From: Candidatus Fermentibacteraceae bacterium
GTDB taxonomy: Bacteria > Fermentibacterota > Fermentibacteria > Fermentibacterales > JCC-6
DNA: 64,000 bases
NCBI GenBank assembly: GCA_016744855.1
Contig: JADGDO010000008.1
Coordinates: forward strand, 1-64,000
Direction of reading: 5' to 3'
Made by a program: the position numbers and the translations under genes
The notes under the pieces: model-generated
Seen by the model: the letters and a program-made list of their open reading frames with translations, nothing else
Databases searched by the model: none
Told to the model about the DNA's origin: nothing
In this document: positions 43,448 to 54,597 of the stretch, piece after piece
Position numbering within the stretch: position 1 is the first letter of the stretch
Layout of the letters: every line of letters starts with the position of its first letter

Positions 43448-45100
43448 ATGAAGGCAATAGTACTCTTGCTTATCTGCGTACTCTCTGCAATGGGATTCTC
43501 TTCATCACGAACTGTTTCAGAAGTCTCTGTTGATGGAGAGTTTTCAACAACTGAATTCTCAGGGATTCTTGAGCAGGCAATAACACCACCCCTTCCAGAT
43601 CCTCCAGAAGTTCTTTGGCACTATACGGAGGCAGAAGGATTGACCCAGAAGCTCGTACAGATTGGAATGAATTCCAGTCATCTGTTCACCGGCGGATGGT
43701 ATGGTGGCGGCATAATGTTTACAGGCATCAATGGCGATGGATCAGCTCTTTGGGTTACAGAGCCGGGACTCGGAGCTAATGAATACTGGACCTCACTTGG
43801 AACAGCAACTGCTGCTGCCCAAACTGCGGATCTTTTCTATACAACACAGATCTGGGATGTATACAACGACAATGGTACTCCGGGAGATACATCAGATGAT
43901 TTTATGGTTTCAGAAGGAAACAGTGCTGTCAGCCTCTTTCAATCCAGTTCAGCCGCTCCTATATGGGTCAGTGTCAACAGTGCCCCATTCGTCTGTGCTT
44001 CCATGGACGAGCCCGGGAAAACTGACTGTTCAGTTGATGGATCAGTTTTTGCCTCATCCGGAGCCATCAGCGGGCATCTTGCAGTAAAATTCTACTCGAA
44101 CACAAGTGCAACACCAATGTCTATCTATGAAGATGCTTCACTTGCCTACTATCCCAGACAACTCCGACTCACTGCTGACGGTTCAAAATGCATCTTCAGA
44201 GTTGCAGCCACTCTCTACCGGGTTGATACGGCCACTGGAACCCTGGAAGCCAGTTTCGCTCTGGATGCGTCCAACGACTGTTTCGCTATTTCTCCGGATG
44301 GCTCAGTTGTTGCCTACGGTTTCACTGCAGCAAGAATTGCCACCTGGGACGGTTCTGCATACAGCTTAACAGCAGGAGCTGCGGTCAGTGGCTACTACGG
44401 TGGAGCAGCGACAATTGCAGCAGATAATGAAACAGTCTACTTTGGCTTCTATAAGAATACATACAAATCAAACAGAATCCTCCGATTTGACCTAGCCAGC
44501 TCATCAGTGATCTGGACTTATGACTATCCAGCCGGATCCGGTAGTAACCAGGATGTTGTTGAATGGATGGACTGCTCGGATGATGGCAGATGGATGGTTG
44601 TTGGATCATGGGGATGCGATAATGGAGGACCAGAGGTTCAGGTATTTGATGACAATTATCCAACAGCTCCCGTCTTATCCATCGACACACCCGGATCAAT
44701 GTTCCATGTAGATATGAGCCCGGACGGTCAGTACATATCGGCTGCTGGAAAACATGTTCACGCCAATACTATGGGTAGCGGCACCGATGTTTACTTCGGA
44801 GAAGTCGATATACTCGGTATTGAGGATACAGAATCATTAACTACTCTGAGCTTATCACCCCTCTCTCCAAACCCTGCCACCAATCAGTTCAATGTATCCT
44901 TTTCTCTTCCATCAGCAGGCAGTGTACAGCTGGGCATCTTTGATTTGTCAGGTCGTCTTGTTCAGGAATTAGTTGAAACTCAGATGGCAGCCGGTTCTCA
45001 CAGCATGGCATTTGAAACAGATTTAACTACTGGTGTTTATCTCTGTCGACTCTTTGCAGATGGAGAAACTGCTACAGGCAAACTGCTCATCACAAGATAA
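43448..45100 (+). CDS. Secreted beta-propeller-like protein with T9SS-type sorting domain
   Basis: A 550-residue exported protein, 12 bases after the C39-like gene and probably in its operon. The signal peptide is MKAIVLLLICVLSAMGFS. The body has WD/YVTN-like blades (LRLTADGSKCIFRVA, CFAISPDGSVVAYG, DDGRWMVVGSWG, MSPDGQYISAAGK). The last 80 residues (LSPLSPNPATNQFNVSF, GIFDLSGRLVQELVE, DLTTGVYLCRLF) form a clear Por/T9SS C-terminal domain. Ligand unknown. Confidence 0.85.
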   Translation: MKAIVLLLICVLSAMGFSSSRTVSEVSVDGEFSTTEFSGILEQAITPPLPDPPEVLWHYTEAEGLTQKLVQIGMNSSHLFTGGWYGGGIMFTGINGDGSALWVTEPGLGANEYWTSLGTATAAAQTADLFYTTQIWDVYNDNGTPGDTSDDFMVSEGNSAVSLFQSSSAAPIWVSVNSAPFVCASMDEPGKTDCSVDGSVFASSGAISGHLAVKFYSNTSATPMSIYEDASLAYYPRQLRLTADGSKCIFRVAATLYRVDTATGTLEASFALDASNDCFAISPDGSVVAYGFTAARIATWDGSAYSLTAGAAVSGYYGGAATIAADNETVYFGFYKNTYKSNRILRFDLASSSVIWTYDYPAGSGSNQDVVEWMDCSDDGRWMVVGSWGCDNGGPEVQVFDDNYPTAPVLSIDTPGSMFHVDMSPDGQYISAAGKHVHANTMGSGTDVYFGEVDILGIEDTESLTTLSLSPLSPNPATNQFNVSFSLPSAGSVQLGIFDLSGRLVQELVETQMAAGSHSMAFETDLTTGVYLCRLFADGETATGKLLITR

Positions 45101-45112
45101 CACTCTATCTAC

Positions 45113-45146
45113 CTACCCGCATCTTCACTGGTGAAGATGCGGGTAG
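45113..45146 (+). terminator. Perfect 16-bp inverted repeat after the secreted-protein gene
   Basis: CTACCCGCATCTTCAC and GTGAAGATGCGGGTAG separated by TG. A hairpin this strong 12 bases after the stop is probably an mRNA 3' end or processing site; there is no U-tract, so it is not a classical terminator. Confidence 0.55.
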
Positions 45147-45161
45147 GGCTGGTTGATCTTA

Positions 45162-46196
45162 ATGAAAATTTTATGGAATATCTCTTCACATGGCTGGGGG
45201 CACGCTGCGAGGCAGCGTGAGCTCATAAGGGTTTACAAACTAAGCCATCCGGATACACACATAACCATTGCTTCAGATGTGCCCAAGTGGTTCTGGGAGG
45301 GTTCTGATATAAGGACAGTGATGAAGGGGTCTTCTTCTCCAATCGTTATAGAAAAAGATGGAGACATTGATCTTTCCAGAACTCGAGAACATTTCCTTAA
45401 TTTCATCAGTAACAGGTCAGAATATCTCAAATCAGAAAAGATCAGGCAGTTGCTTATCAAGCCTGATCTGGTAATTTCAGACATTGATCCTCTACCAATC
45501 AAGGCTGCAGAGACTAACAGTATACCTGCTTTTGCTATTGGTAACTTCACCTGGGACTGGATAATGAGAGAGTTATTCCCGGACCTAAAAACAGAAGCTG
45601 CACTAGTCAGCCGTATGTATTTACACGGCAGATATTTGAAGCTGCCAATGAGCCCGAATGACTCTCCTTTTCATTCAACAACCGAAGTTCCTCTTCTGAG
45701 AGGAGGGCCCTCTGGTAACCCTGAGGCAGTAAAACACCTGCTTCCGGGCGGTAAAACATGTCTCCTTGCACTACGTGAACTGCCCGGAGAAAGAACCCTG
45801 GCAATACCAGAAGGATATACTGCGGTTTCCTGCCTTCCTGTTCCGATTCACCCGACATGTTGTAACATTACCCCGAAGCAGCTGATCTCGGTGGGAGCAA
45901 CATTTGCGGACATAGTCAGTGCCTGCGATGTTGTTATCTCCAAACCTGGTTACGGAATCATCTCACAGATACTAACGATGGGGAAAAAGGCAGTACTTCT
46001 TACAGGAAGAAACTTCCCCGAAGAAAAATACCTTCTGACTCCGCTACTGGAAGAACGGGGGATCAAACTAGTGCCCATTAATTCCAAGACTTCTCTTGAT
46101 ACCGCTGTTTCAACCCTTGCCGAACTTTCAATGCCTGTCTCAATTCAATCTTACGGTGCAGAAACAATAACGAGTCTGATCAGTACAATCTGTTAA
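45162..46196 (+). CDS. MurG/UGT-like glycosyltransferase
   Basis: A protein of 344 residues (347 if started at the in-frame TTG at 45153, which has AGGG just upstream). It starts MKILWNISSHGWGHAARQREL, a pattern of MurG/UDP-glycosyltransferase-like proteins that read a glycine-rich acceptor loop. The C-terminal donor domain has VSACDVVISKPGYGIISQIL and LLTGRNFPEEKYL, equivalent to the sugar-nucleotide site of MurG. Acceptor unknown. It lies alone between secreted-protein genes. Confidence 0.75.
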   Translation: MKILWNISSHGWGHAARQRELIRVYKLSHPDTHITIASDVPKWFWEGSDIRTVMKGSSSPIVIEKDGDIDLSRTREHFLNFISNRSEYLKSEKIRQLLIKPDLVISDIDPLPIKAAETNSIPAFAIGNFTWDWIMRELFPDLKTEAALVSRMYLHGRYLKLPMSPNDSPFHSTTEVPLLRGGPSGNPEAVKHLLPGGKTCLLALRELPGERTLAIPEGYTAVSCLPVPIHPTCCNITPKQLISVGATFADIVSACDVVISKPGYGIISQILTMGKKAVLLTGRNFPEEKYLLTPLLEERGIKLVPINSKTSLDTAVSTLAELSMPVSIQSYGAETITSLISTIC

Positions 46197-46267
46197 CCTT
46201 TCTGATACTTCAACTTTGCCTTATAATCATGATGAAATTTTTCGTACGCCAAACTAACGGAGGAAAG

Positions 46268-47809
46268 ATGCTTAAATTGCTTTTGCTTGTTGTTGTGTCG
46301 GCTTTTGCGTTCGGTGCTCTTGTTAACAGCCCGACTGATGCTGCCAATCTCGTAATGGAGACGATGGTTACCGATTTTTCTAACAAAGAAGTTAGAAGTT
46401 TTGAAGGTACCGTAACAGAAGGTCAACTTCTTGGTGCCTGGACTCTTCCCGAAGTAATCGTACCTTTCGATGGTTACTTTGTGCTTGTTGATGACTGTGT
46501 TCTTGCAAACTGGGCTCATCCATGCAGATGGGTTTTTGTTTCTCCAGAGGGAGCAATGGAAACCGTCGCAATGAGCATTCCTCCAGATGTACTCCCAAGA
46601 ATGACTGTTGAATACACAAGTCTTCCAGTAACTGATGACGGTAAAGGTCAGTACGAAGACTTCCTTGCATGGTTCACACCGAACGTACAGTCAACATCAG
46701 GTAATGCAGATAACATGTATGCATGGATCATCTCCGGTGGAGCCAACCAGAGTAACAACCACACCAGATACTATGGCGATGTTCAGTTTATCTACAATGT
46801 TCTCGCTCACGATTACCTCATCCCGGATGATCATATCATTGTCTGCTTTGCAGATGGACTCAATCCAGCTCCCGATCTTTCCAATGGTCTGAATTCAAAC
46901 CCGGATTTTGATGATGATGGCGACAGTGATATTATTTACGACGCCACAGAAGCTGGTGTAACAAGCGGTTACAATGCCATTAATGCAATGGTTGGCGCTG
47001 ACGATCATCTCTTCATTTACACCACTGATCACGGCAACACAGGCAAGGGTGGTTTTGATAACCCACCAGAGGTAATTCTTAACCTCTGGAACGCTTCTCT
47101 TGATGATGATGTATTTATGGGATACATGGACACCTTCTCTGCTATGTCTATCCATGTTGTAATGGAACAGTGCTTCTCTGGCGGCTTCTATGAAGAGGTC
47201 ATCAATGCTGGAGCCGGACAGCCAAGAACATTCGCAAGCGCAGCAAATGCTTCCGAATCAAGCTGGGCTGGTCAGCCATATCCCGAGTACAATGAGTATG
47301 TCTACTTCTGGACAGGTGCCGTTCACGGTTCACTTCCTCCTACGACAAGTCTTCCTGGAGGAGCCCTCGCCGGAAATCCCGACATGAACAGTGATGGAGC
47401 AATATCCATGTACGAAGCGGCTTACAAGGCTGAGGAGTGGGATATTGCCAACGAGCACCCAATGTGGGGAGACACTCCTGACAGTTGTGGTGACACATAC
47501 TACCTGGGTGGACCAATTGTAACATCAATTGAAGACTCAAACTTCTTCATTCCGACAATGGGTCTTTCTATCTCACAGAACCCTGTTGTTGCGACTGCTA
47601 TGGTAACCTTCACACTTCCAGCTGCTGCTCATGCAACTGTAGAGGTTCTTGATCTTAGCGGAAGAATTGTAAGCACTCCTGTAAACGGTTCAGTTGCCTC
47701 CGGCAGCCACTCCGTTGCTTCAGGACTAGAAAGTGCTCCTGCAGGTATCTACGTTGTAAGACTTACTACAGGTGGAAATACAGAAACACTCAGAGCAGTG
47801 CGTCTGTAA
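46268..47809 (+). CDS. Secreted clan CD (C13 legumain-like) cysteine peptidase with sorting domain
   Basis: A 513-residue exported protein. I start at ATG 46268, preceded by GGAGGAAAG, which opens the signal peptide MLKLLLLVVVSAFAFGA. The catalytic domain (about residues 125-390) has AWIISGGANQSNNHTRYYGD, the catalytic His255 in TTDHGN and Cys302 in EQCFSGGF, the clan CD dyad in legumain/C13 order. The last 85 residues (LSISQNPVVATAMVTF, VLDLSGRIVS, APAGIYVVRL) are a T9SS sorting domain. Secreted legumain-like enzymes cleave after Asn or Asp. A terminator follows. Confidence 0.88.
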   Translation: MLKLLLLVVVSAFAFGALVNSPTDAANLVMETMVTDFSNKEVRSFEGTVTEGQLLGAWTLPEVIVPFDGYFVLVDDCVLANWAHPCRWVFVSPEGAMETVAMSIPPDVLPRMTVEYTSLPVTDDGKGQYEDFLAWFTPNVQSTSGNADNMYAWIISGGANQSNNHTRYYGDVQFIYNVLAHDYLIPDDHIIVCFADGLNPAPDLSNGLNSNPDFDDDGDSDIIYDATEAGVTSGYNAINAMVGADDHLFIYTTDHGNTGKGGFDNPPEVILNLWNASLDDDVFMGYMDTFSAMSIHVVMEQCFSGGFYEEVINAGAGQPRTFASAANASESSWAGQPYPEYNEYVYFWTGAVHGSLPPTTSLPGGALAGNPDMNSDGAISMYEAAYKAEEWDIANEHPMWGDTPDSCGDTYYLGGPIVTSIEDSNFFIPTMGLSISQNPVVATAMVTFTLPAAAHATVEVLDLSGRIVSTPVNGSVASGSHSVASGLESAPAGIYVVRLTTGGNTETLRAVRL

Positions 47810-47826
47810 CTCTGACATAAACAGAC

Positions 47827-47859
47827 AAAGGGAGGGGCAACAGCTCCTCCCTTTTTTTT
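47827..47859 (+). terminator. Rho-independent terminator
   Basis: AAGGGAGG, AGCTCCTCCCTT with a short loop, then a run of eight T; it ends the C13-like peptidase gene. Confidence 0.9.
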
Positions 47860-48091
47860 CACTTGATATCAACAAAAGAAACTCTACAGAGCCTCCGCCG
47901 GTTTCATGAAATTTTTGCACTTTAAATAACATTAACAATTCTTAAATAGCACCTTTCGGTGCGGGAATTTTGTTGATAGCTTCACCGGGTAATCTACTGG
48001 CATTTCTTCGCATTAATATATCTTAAGCTGTTGCATCACAAACTATCTCTTTGCATCTTCTTCATTCAAGAAACAAATCTTAAGGGGTAAC

Positions 48092-51001
48092 ATGAGGGAA
48101 AAAGATCTACTCAGAGTTTTTAACACAATGGTCGATTCCTACTGCCGGATTGATATCAGTGGAGCTATCACTGCTGTAAATAACAGGTTTGTCGAGTTGT
48201 TCGGTTACAATTCCCGTGAGGAAGTACTCGGAAAAAATCTTGAAAATGACTTTCTGCTGGATCTGATGCAATTGAATTCACTCTTCAGAGACCCCGCAAG
48301 CGATAACAAAACACATGAGCTCAGCGGAGAACTTAGAAAAAAAGACAGCTCTCTTATTTTTACAGAGACCAAAGCCAGACTGCTGACAAATGATAGCGGT
48401 GCTGTAACAGGGTTTGAGGGTTACATTCGTGACATCTCCGAGATTGTCTCCCAGAGGAAAGTTTCTGAACATCTTACCAGTGCTCTCGTGGCCATCAGGC
48501 AGGTGGGTCATCTCATGACCAAAGAGAAAGACCTAACTAAAATGATTCAGGGCATCTGCGATGCATTGATCTCAACAAGAGGTTATTCCTCTGCCTGGAT
48601 ATCTCTCTATGACCATGAAAAGGAATCCTTTTACGAAACTGCTTCAGCTGGAATCCCAGAAAGCAACATGCGTGTCCTCTCTGAGATGCTTGCATCCGGC
48701 GAAATTTGTATCTGTGCTTCAATAGCGATGAAACAATCTGCTGTTGCTACGGTAGATGATGTTCAAAATCGTTGTGGGGACTGTCCCCTTATAGGCCTCG
48801 AACCCAACAGCAGACCATTTACTACAGCACTCAGGGTAGACGGTGAGATTTACGGTGTTCTTTCAGCAGAACTGCCAATTCAACTCAGTAATCAGAAAGA
48901 TGAGCAATCTCTCTTCCAGGATGTCGCTGACGATGTTGCTTACTCTGTTCACAACATCCACCTGGAATCAGAAAAAATAGAATCTCTGAAAGCTATTGAA
49001 ACAGCAAACAAGCAACTTGAGGAAGCTCTGAAAATTGCTGAAGACGCTGCAAAACAGGCAGCAGAGGCCAGCCGGGCAAAGAGTGAGTTCCTGGCAAATA
49101 TGAGCCACGAAATTCGCACTCCTCTAAACGGTGTGATTGGAATGACCGGTTTGCTGACGGAGACCAGTCTCACTCCTGAACAGAGAGAATTTGCAGTAAC
49201 CATAAAAACCAGTGGGGACGCTCTACTTACTCTGATAAATGACATTCTTGATTTCAGTAAAATTGAAGCTGGCAAACTGGAGATAGAAAAAACCAATTTT
49301 GATCTTAGATTGCTGATTGAGGAAATCGGCGATTTGATGGCCCTCAGAGCCCAGCAAAAAGGACTAGAGTTCATCTCTTTAATTGGTCCCGACATTCCTG
49401 CTCCAGTTAATGGTGACCCCGGCAGAATCCGTCAGATACTCCTCAACTTAACTGGGAATGCAATCAAGTTTACCAGCAAAGGAGAAATCAGCGTATCTGC
49501 TCTAACAGTACATGAAACAGAAGAGACTGTTCTAGTAAGATTCTCCGTCACAGACACCGGTATAGGTATTCCCTCGGAAAAAGCTGTATCCATTTTTGAT
49601 TCCTTTACACAGGTCGATGCATCTACAACTCGGAAATACGGTGGAACAGGCCTCGGTTTATCCATCTGCAAACAACTTGTAAATCTCATGGGTGGCAAAA
49701 TAGGAGTAATAAGTAAAGAGGGTTCAGGCTCAGAATTCTGGTTCACCCTTGCCCTGGAAAAACAGTTAACTCTCTCAGCAAAACCTGTTAAAAAATCGAT
49801 AGAAAACACAAGAATACTCGCGGTAGACGACAACTCAACAAACAGAAGACTTATTACACTTCTTCTTGAGTCATGGCACTGCAGATATTCTGTAGAGCCT
49901 GATGGTCCTGCTGCTTTGGAAGTTCTAAAAAAGGCCACCCTTGAGAAAGATCCCTTCCGCATAGCAATACTTGATATGCAAATGCCTATTATGGATGGAG
50001 AGGAGCTTGGACGCAGAATAGTTCAGGACCCCGAAATTCAGACTCCCAAAATGATAGTAATGTCTTCTGTTGGAGCAAGAGGCGATGCCGCCAGGTTACA
50101 CGAACTCGGTTTTTCGGCATACCTCACTAAACCGGTAAAACAATCTCACCTTTTTAATTGCCTTACCACGGTTAACAGCATTCAGGGTAAAACAACAGAT
50201 GTGCCGCTTGTAACAAGACACTCTCTCAGCGAATCAAGAAAAACCGGTTTAAAAATCCTGGTTGTTGAAGACAACCCGGTTAATCAGCTGGTGGCTGTCA
50301 AAATTCTTGAAAAACTTGGTTACAGAGCAGAGGTAGCAGCCAATGGAAGAGAAGCTCTTGATTCTCTTGCAAAGATACCTTTCGACCTGGTTTTCATGGA
50401 TTGCCAGATGCCTGTAATGGATGGATATGAAGCCTCAAATGCAATTCGTTCAGGAGACGTAAAAATTCTGAACAGAAAAGTCGTGATTATCGCAATGACG
50501 GCAAATGCATTGAAAGGTGATCGAGAGAAGTGCATAAACGCTGGAATGGATGACTACATATCAAAACCGGTTACTCCCAAAACTGTTGCAACACTCCTGG
50601 ATCAATGGCATTCCAGAATATCAGACTCCAGCGGATCAATAAGAGATGACAATCAGGATGATCTGCTTCTCTTCGATGAAAGCAAACTCAAAGAGGACTT
50701 CGAAGATGACACTGATACAATTCAGGAACTGATAAGGTTATTCATGGTAACGGGCAGAGAAAACCTGAATAATCTTGGTCTGGCTTTATCAGAAAACAGA
50801 GCAGATACAGTGGAGCTACTTGCCCACACCCTTAAAGGCTCTTCTCTTAATTTAGGGGCAAGTTCTCTGGCAAAAGCCTGTGGGAGACTTGAAAAACTGT
50901 CATCAAGCGGTGACCTAGCGAATGCCGAAGTTCTTCTGAAAGTGATTGATGTTGAGTTTGTTAGACTCTCCGATCATCTTTCAGAAATGGGCTATAGATA
51001 G
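48092..51001 (+). CDS. Hybrid sensor histidine kinase (PAS-GAF-HisKA-HATPase-REC-REC-HPt), copy 1
   Basis: A 969-residue soluble phosphorelay protein without TM segments. Order: PAS at about 10-120; GAF at about 145-290 with a Cys-rich loop (CGDCPL); coiled coil to 335; HisKA with His339 in [10 protein letters not shown]; HATPase to about 560 ([16 protein letters not shown]); receiver 1 with Asp628 in ILDMQMP; receiver 2 with Asp770 in FMDCQMP; HPt with His912 in AHTLKGSS. It would sense a cytoplasmic signal and relay phosphate to an unlinked regulator. A closely related paralogue follows 139 bases downstream. Confidence 0.95.
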   Translation: MREKDLLRVFNTMVDSYCRIDISGAITAVNNRFVELFGYNSREEVLGKNLENDFLLDLMQLNSLFRDPASDNKTHELSGELRKKDSSLIFTETKARLLTNDSGAVTGFEGYIRDISEIVSQRKVSEHLTSALVAIRQVGHLMTKEKDLTKMIQGICDALISTRGYSSAWISLYDHEKESFYETASAGIPESNMRVLSEMLASGEICICASIAMKQSAVATVDDVQNRCGDCPLIGLEPNSRPFTTALRVDGEIYGVLSAELPIQLSNQKDEQSLFQDVADDVAYSVHNIHLESEKIESLKAIETANKQLEEALKIAEDAAKQAAEASRAKSEFLANMSHEIRTPLNGVIGMTGLLTETSLTPEQREFAVTIKTSGDALLTLINDILDFSKIEAGKLEIEKTNFDLRLLIEEIGDLMALRAQQKGLEFISLIGPDIPAPVNGDPGRIRQILLNLTGNAIKFTSKGEISVSALTVHETEETVLVRFSVTDTGIGIPSEKAVSIFDSFTQVDASTTRKYGGTGLGLSICKQLVNLMGGKIGVISKEGSGSEFWFTLALEKQLTLSAKPVKKSIENTRILAVDDNSTNRRLITLLLESWHCRYSVEPDGPAALEVLKKATLEKDPFRIAILDMQMPIMDGEELGRRIVQDPEIQTPKMIVMSSVGARGDAARLHELGFSAYLTKPVKQSHLFNCLTTVNSIQGKTTDVPLVTRHSLSESRKTGLKILVVEDNPVNQLVAVKILEKLGYRAEVAANGREALDSLAKIPFDLVFMDCQMPVMDGYEASNAIRSGDVKILNRKVVIIAMTANALKGDREKCINAGMDDYISKPVTPKTVATLLDQWHSRISDSSGSIRDDNQDDLLLFDESKLKEDFEDDTDTIQELIRLFMVTGRENLNNLGLALSENRADTVELLAHTLKGSSLNLGASSLAKACGRLEKLSSSGDLANAEVLLKVIDVEFVRLSDHLSEMGYR

Positions 51002-51140
51002 CGAAGAAATTTTTCTTCCGGGTATTGTTCCGAGAGTGCTTTGTTCTCTGTCAATGGAAGCTGTTTACAATCACTCTGTTTCGTAACATCTTTCGTGACA
51101 TCTTTCGCGATATAATATTCTACATCTCGATTGGGGAGTA

Positions 51141-54044
51141 ATGAACGCTCAGTTTCAACACAAAGTTTCTTGCAATACGACCGAGGCCTATTTCAGAGTA
51201 AACGATACCGGAGTAATCACCTCCGTAAACACGAAAGCTGTTCAAGTTTTCGGGTACAGCTTACCGGAGCAGATGATAGGCAAGAGATTCACTAGCGAGT
51301 TCTTTCCGAGCAAAGAGGCAAAACGCGCTTTTCTTCACTTTCTTAAAAGTGACGGGTCCATACAATTCCTGACAGCCTTCTTTGTTAAGCTAGACGGATC
51401 TCAGTTTGAAGCAGAAACACATGTGAGACGGCTGTCAAACTCAACTGGAGGATTTGGGGGATTCGAGGGATTCTTACGGGACCTTTCTGGCATAAGAAAT
51501 GACACCGGTCATGCTGAACACCTCACCAGTGCTCTTAAGGCAATTAGACAGGTCAATCGACTCATTACAAAGGAAAAAAATCTTGATACCATGATCCAGG
51601 GAATATGCGATGCTCTTATTTCTACAAGAGGGTATTCTTCAGCCTGGATAGCTCTTTTCAGCGACAAGAACTACACATCCTGCAAAACGGCCTTTGCTGG
51701 AATCCCAGCAGAAAACATGAGTCGGCTCAAAGCAAGAATAGAAGCCGGTAACCTTGTTATCTGTGCAAGGCTTGCTCTGGAGAGTGAAGAACTTGTTACC
51801 GTTGATAATGTAAGAAATCAGTGCGGTGGGTGCCCATTGCTAAACCTCGATCCCGGAAGCAGGCCTCTTACTACTACTCTTGTTGCAAACGGAAAATTGT
51901 ACGGAATAATCTCCGCTGAGATACCTCAGGAAATCTCAACAGCCCTGGACGAACAATCTCTGTTCCAGGAGGTTGCTGATGATGTAGCTTACTCAGTTAG
52001 AAACATAGGAATGGAAGTCCTGAGATTAGAGCACAAAAAGGCTATAGAGAAGGCAAAGAAGGGTCTCGAAGAGGCTCTCAAAATAGCGGAAAAATCAGCT
52101 GATTACGCCAAGGAAGCAAACCGTGCCAAGAGTGAATTCCTCGCAAATATGAGTCATGAGATCCGAACACCTCTGAACGGTGTAATCGGCATGACAAGTC
52201 TTCTTATCAAAACAGAACTGTCACCCGAGCAGAGAGAATATGCGGAAACAATTCACACAAGCGGCGATGCTCTTCTCTCTCTGATTAACGACATTCTTGA
52301 TCTGAGCAAAATAGAGGCTGGCAAACTGGAGGTTGAAAACACAGAATTTAACCTCAGGTTGCTGATTGAGGAAATTGGGGACCTTATGGCGATGAGAGCC
52401 CACCAGAAAGGGCTTGAATTCATATCTATGATTGGTCCGGACATTCCAATAGGAGTTATCGGTGATCCCGTTAGAATCAGACAAATTCTCCTGAATCTTA
52501 CAAGTAATGCTCTCAAGTTCACGGAGAATGGTGAAATCAGTGTCTCTATCACCGTTGAGCAGGAGACAGATAAGAGAGCAAAACTGAGATTTTCCGTACG
52601 AGATACAGGTATCGGTATTCCGGCCAGAAAAGCAAAACTGATTTTTGATTCATTCACCCAGGCTGATGCCTCCACGACAAGAAAATACGGCGGAACAGGG
52701 CTTGGTCTTTCGATATGTAAAAGGCTTGTAGAGCTCATGGGTGGACGAATCGGTGTACTCAGTCGCGAGGGTTCGGGGTCAGAATTCTGGTTCTCTCTTT
52801 CTCTGGATAAACCTCTTTCCTCCTCTTCCCTGGGAAGAGAAAAGACATTAGAAAATATCAGAATCATTGCCGTCGATGACAATTCTACGAACAGAAGACT
52901 CATCGCACTCCTTTTAGAGTCATGGAATAGCCGGTTTGAAGTTGTTTCGGGTGGTCAAGAAGCCCTGGAAACACTTAGAAAAGCCTCAAGAGAAAAAGAT
53001 CCGTTCAGAATCGCTATTCTTGATATGCAAATGCCGGAAATGGATGGAGAAGAACTGGGCAAAAGGATTATTTCAGACAGCTCTATTGTAAATCCCAAGA
53101 TGATTGTTATGTCTTCAGTCGGAGCAAGAGGAGACGAAGCACGTCTGAAGGAGCTTGGGTTCTGCGCTTACCTGACAAAACCGGTTAAGCAATCCCACCT
53201 TTTTGACTGCCTTACAAATATCTGTGCCCCCGGAATGATTCCCACAAAACAACTAAAGGTGGCGGAACCCAAACGACGGAAGCTCACGAAAGCTGATCTC
53301 AAAATTCTAATTGCGGAAGACAATCAGGTAAACAGACTGGTTGCAGTTAGAATACTTGAAAGCCTCGGCTACAAAGCTGAAACCGCAGCTAATGGTGAAG
53401 AAGCTATTCTCCGAATGAAGGATGAATCATTCGACATTGTTCTGATGGACTGCCAAATGCCTGTATTGGACGGCTATGATGCTTCAAGGTTAATCCGTTC
53501 CAGGGAACGCGAAACTTTAAACCCGAATGTCGTCTTAATTGCCATGACAGCCAACGCCTTAGAGGGTGACAAGGAAAAATGTCTACAGGCAGGAATGAAT
53601 GATTACCTACCAAAACCAATTACACCGGAAACTGTCTCAAAGATTTTGTCATCTTGGACGACAGTAATCCTGAGTGAGAAAAACAGCAAAAACACCCAGA
53701 CTGTGGATTTCTTCGACAGAACTGTACTGGAAACAGATTTCGATAACGACATTGAGGCAATTCGAGAGATGATTGATCTCTTCATTTCAACTGCACGGGG
53801 TAATGTTAATAACCTATCTGCCGCAATTATTTCCAACAGTCCGCTAAGGGTAAAAATAATTGCTCATACTCTGAAAGGCACTTCTATCAACATCGGAGCA
53901 AACAACCTTGCTGATGCATGTGCAAGACTTGAGCAGCTCTGTTTGAAGGGAGATCTCGGAAACGGAGATATCCTTCTAAAAGTTCTTGAGACTGAGTATG
54001 ACAGATTGGTAGAACACCTGGTGGATATAGGCTGGGGAGACTGA
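51141..54044 (+). CDS. Hybrid sensor histidine kinase (PAS-GAF-HisKA-HATPase-REC-REC-HPt), copy 2
   Basis: A 967-residue paralogue of the preceding kinase with the same domain order, the phospho-acceptor His339 in [10 protein letters not shown] at the same residue number, both receiver aspartates (ILDMQMP, LMDCQMP) and the HPt His in AHTLKGTS. The two are most alike from the end of GAF to receiver 1 and most different in the PAS domain, so their input signals may differ while the relay is shared. Arisen by tandem duplication. Neither has a DNA-binding output domain, and no separate regulator is encoded nearby. Confidence 0.95.
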   Translation: MNAQFQHKVSCNTTEAYFRVNDTGVITSVNTKAVQVFGYSLPEQMIGKRFTSEFFPSKEAKRAFLHFLKSDGSIQFLTAFFVKLDGSQFEAETHVRRLSNSTGGFGGFEGFLRDLSGIRNDTGHAEHLTSALKAIRQVNRLITKEKNLDTMIQGICDALISTRGYSSAWIALFSDKNYTSCKTAFAGIPAENMSRLKARIEAGNLVICARLALESEELVTVDNVRNQCGGCPLLNLDPGSRPLTTTLVANGKLYGIISAEIPQEISTALDEQSLFQEVADDVAYSVRNIGMEVLRLEHKKAIEKAKKGLEEALKIAEKSADYAKEANRAKSEFLANMSHEIRTPLNGVIGMTSLLIKTELSPEQREYAETIHTSGDALLSLINDILDLSKIEAGKLEVENTEFNLRLLIEEIGDLMAMRAHQKGLEFISMIGPDIPIGVIGDPVRIRQILLNLTSNALKFTENGEISVSITVEQETDKRAKLRFSVRDTGIGIPARKAKLIFDSFTQADASTTRKYGGTGLGLSICKRLVELMGGRIGVLSREGSGSEFWFSLSLDKPLSSSSLGREKTLENIRIIAVDDNSTNRRLIALLLESWNSRFEVVSGGQEALETLRKASREKDPFRIAILDMQMPEMDGEELGKRIISDSSIVNPKMIVMSSVGARGDEARLKELGFCAYLTKPVKQSHLFDCLTNICAPGMIPTKQLKVAEPKRRKLTKADLKILIAEDNQVNRLVAVRILESLGYKAETAANGEEAILRMKDESFDIVLMDCQMPVLDGYDASRLIRSRERETLNPNVVLIAMTANALEGDKEKCLQAGMNDYLPKPITPETVSKILSSWTTVILSEKNSKNTQTVDFFDRTVLETDFDNDIEAIREMIDLFISTARGNVNNLSAAIISNSPLRVKIIAHTLKGTSINIGANNLADACARLEQLCLKGDLGNGDILLKVLETEYDRLVEHLVDIGWGD

Positions 54045-54068
54045 CCCCCCAGCCCAGCTGATTAGAGC

Positions 54069-54518
54069 TTACAAACCCTGATCTATGAAAGCGGATATTA
54101 TCGGAAGGAAATCTTCAGGTGAGCCTCCGACTCCGGTGATGCGGTCAAGTTCATTTCCCTCAGCATCAGCAAGGATCAGTGTCGGGATACTCTGAGCACT
54201 GTATCTCTGAGCCAGGTCAGGGTAATTATCTACATTTACTTTCAGGAGAATACACTGCGACAGTACTTCCTGGTAGTCTGCTCTTGAGAAATAATCATCC
54301 GAGAGCATTCTGCAGGGGCCGCACCAGTCTGCATAGAGGTCTATAAAAACTGGCTTTCCAGTTTCAGCAGAAAGAGCAAGAGCGGAGTCAAGATCATCAT
54401 GAATCCAATCCGATCCCTCTGCAGATTCGGCAGTGGTAGCTTCTTCGGCCTGATTCTCCCCGGGCTCACCACAGGCAACCAAAGCAAGCACCAGTGTCAG
54501 GGCTAGTAAATATTTCAT
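54069..54518 (-). CDS. Thioredoxin-like lipoprotein
   Basis: A 149-residue protein. The ATG at 54518 is chosen because AAGGAGAACC lies just before it. MKYLLALTLVLALVAC is a lipoprotein signal with lipid-modified Cys16, followed by a Glu/Ala-rich linker. The thioredoxin domain has the active site WCGPC (Cys66, Cys69) and cis-Pro in SIPTLIL. It resembles the DsbD C-terminal domain or DUF255-type thioredoxins and would act on periplasmic disulfides. Any link to the Sec-Cys proteins encoded 0.6 kb away is speculation. Confidence 0.9.
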   Translation of the reverse strand: MKYLLALTLVLALVACGEPGENQAEEATTAESAEGSDWIHDDLDSALALSAETGKPVFIDLYADWCGPCRMLSDDYFSRADYQEVLSQCILLKVNVDNYPDLAQRYSAQSIPTLILADAEGNELDRITGVGGSPEDFLPIISAFIDQGL

Positions 54519-54597
54519 AGGTTCTCCTTTCATGAGTTAAGTTTTCGATTGTTACGAAATATACAAACTTTATGGGGTTTAGTTCCAGGGAGGAATC

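Noticed and set aside
45113-45146. Transposon end or recombination site
   Set aside because: The 34-base palindrome is single, has no second copy nearby and lies just after a stop codon, which fits an mRNA 3' hairpin better.
52253-52903. Long antisense ORFs, such as 52253-52903 and 42583-43131
   Set aside because: They lie fully opposite well-supported genes, have unlikely compositions and no recognisable domains; they are shadows of biased codon use.
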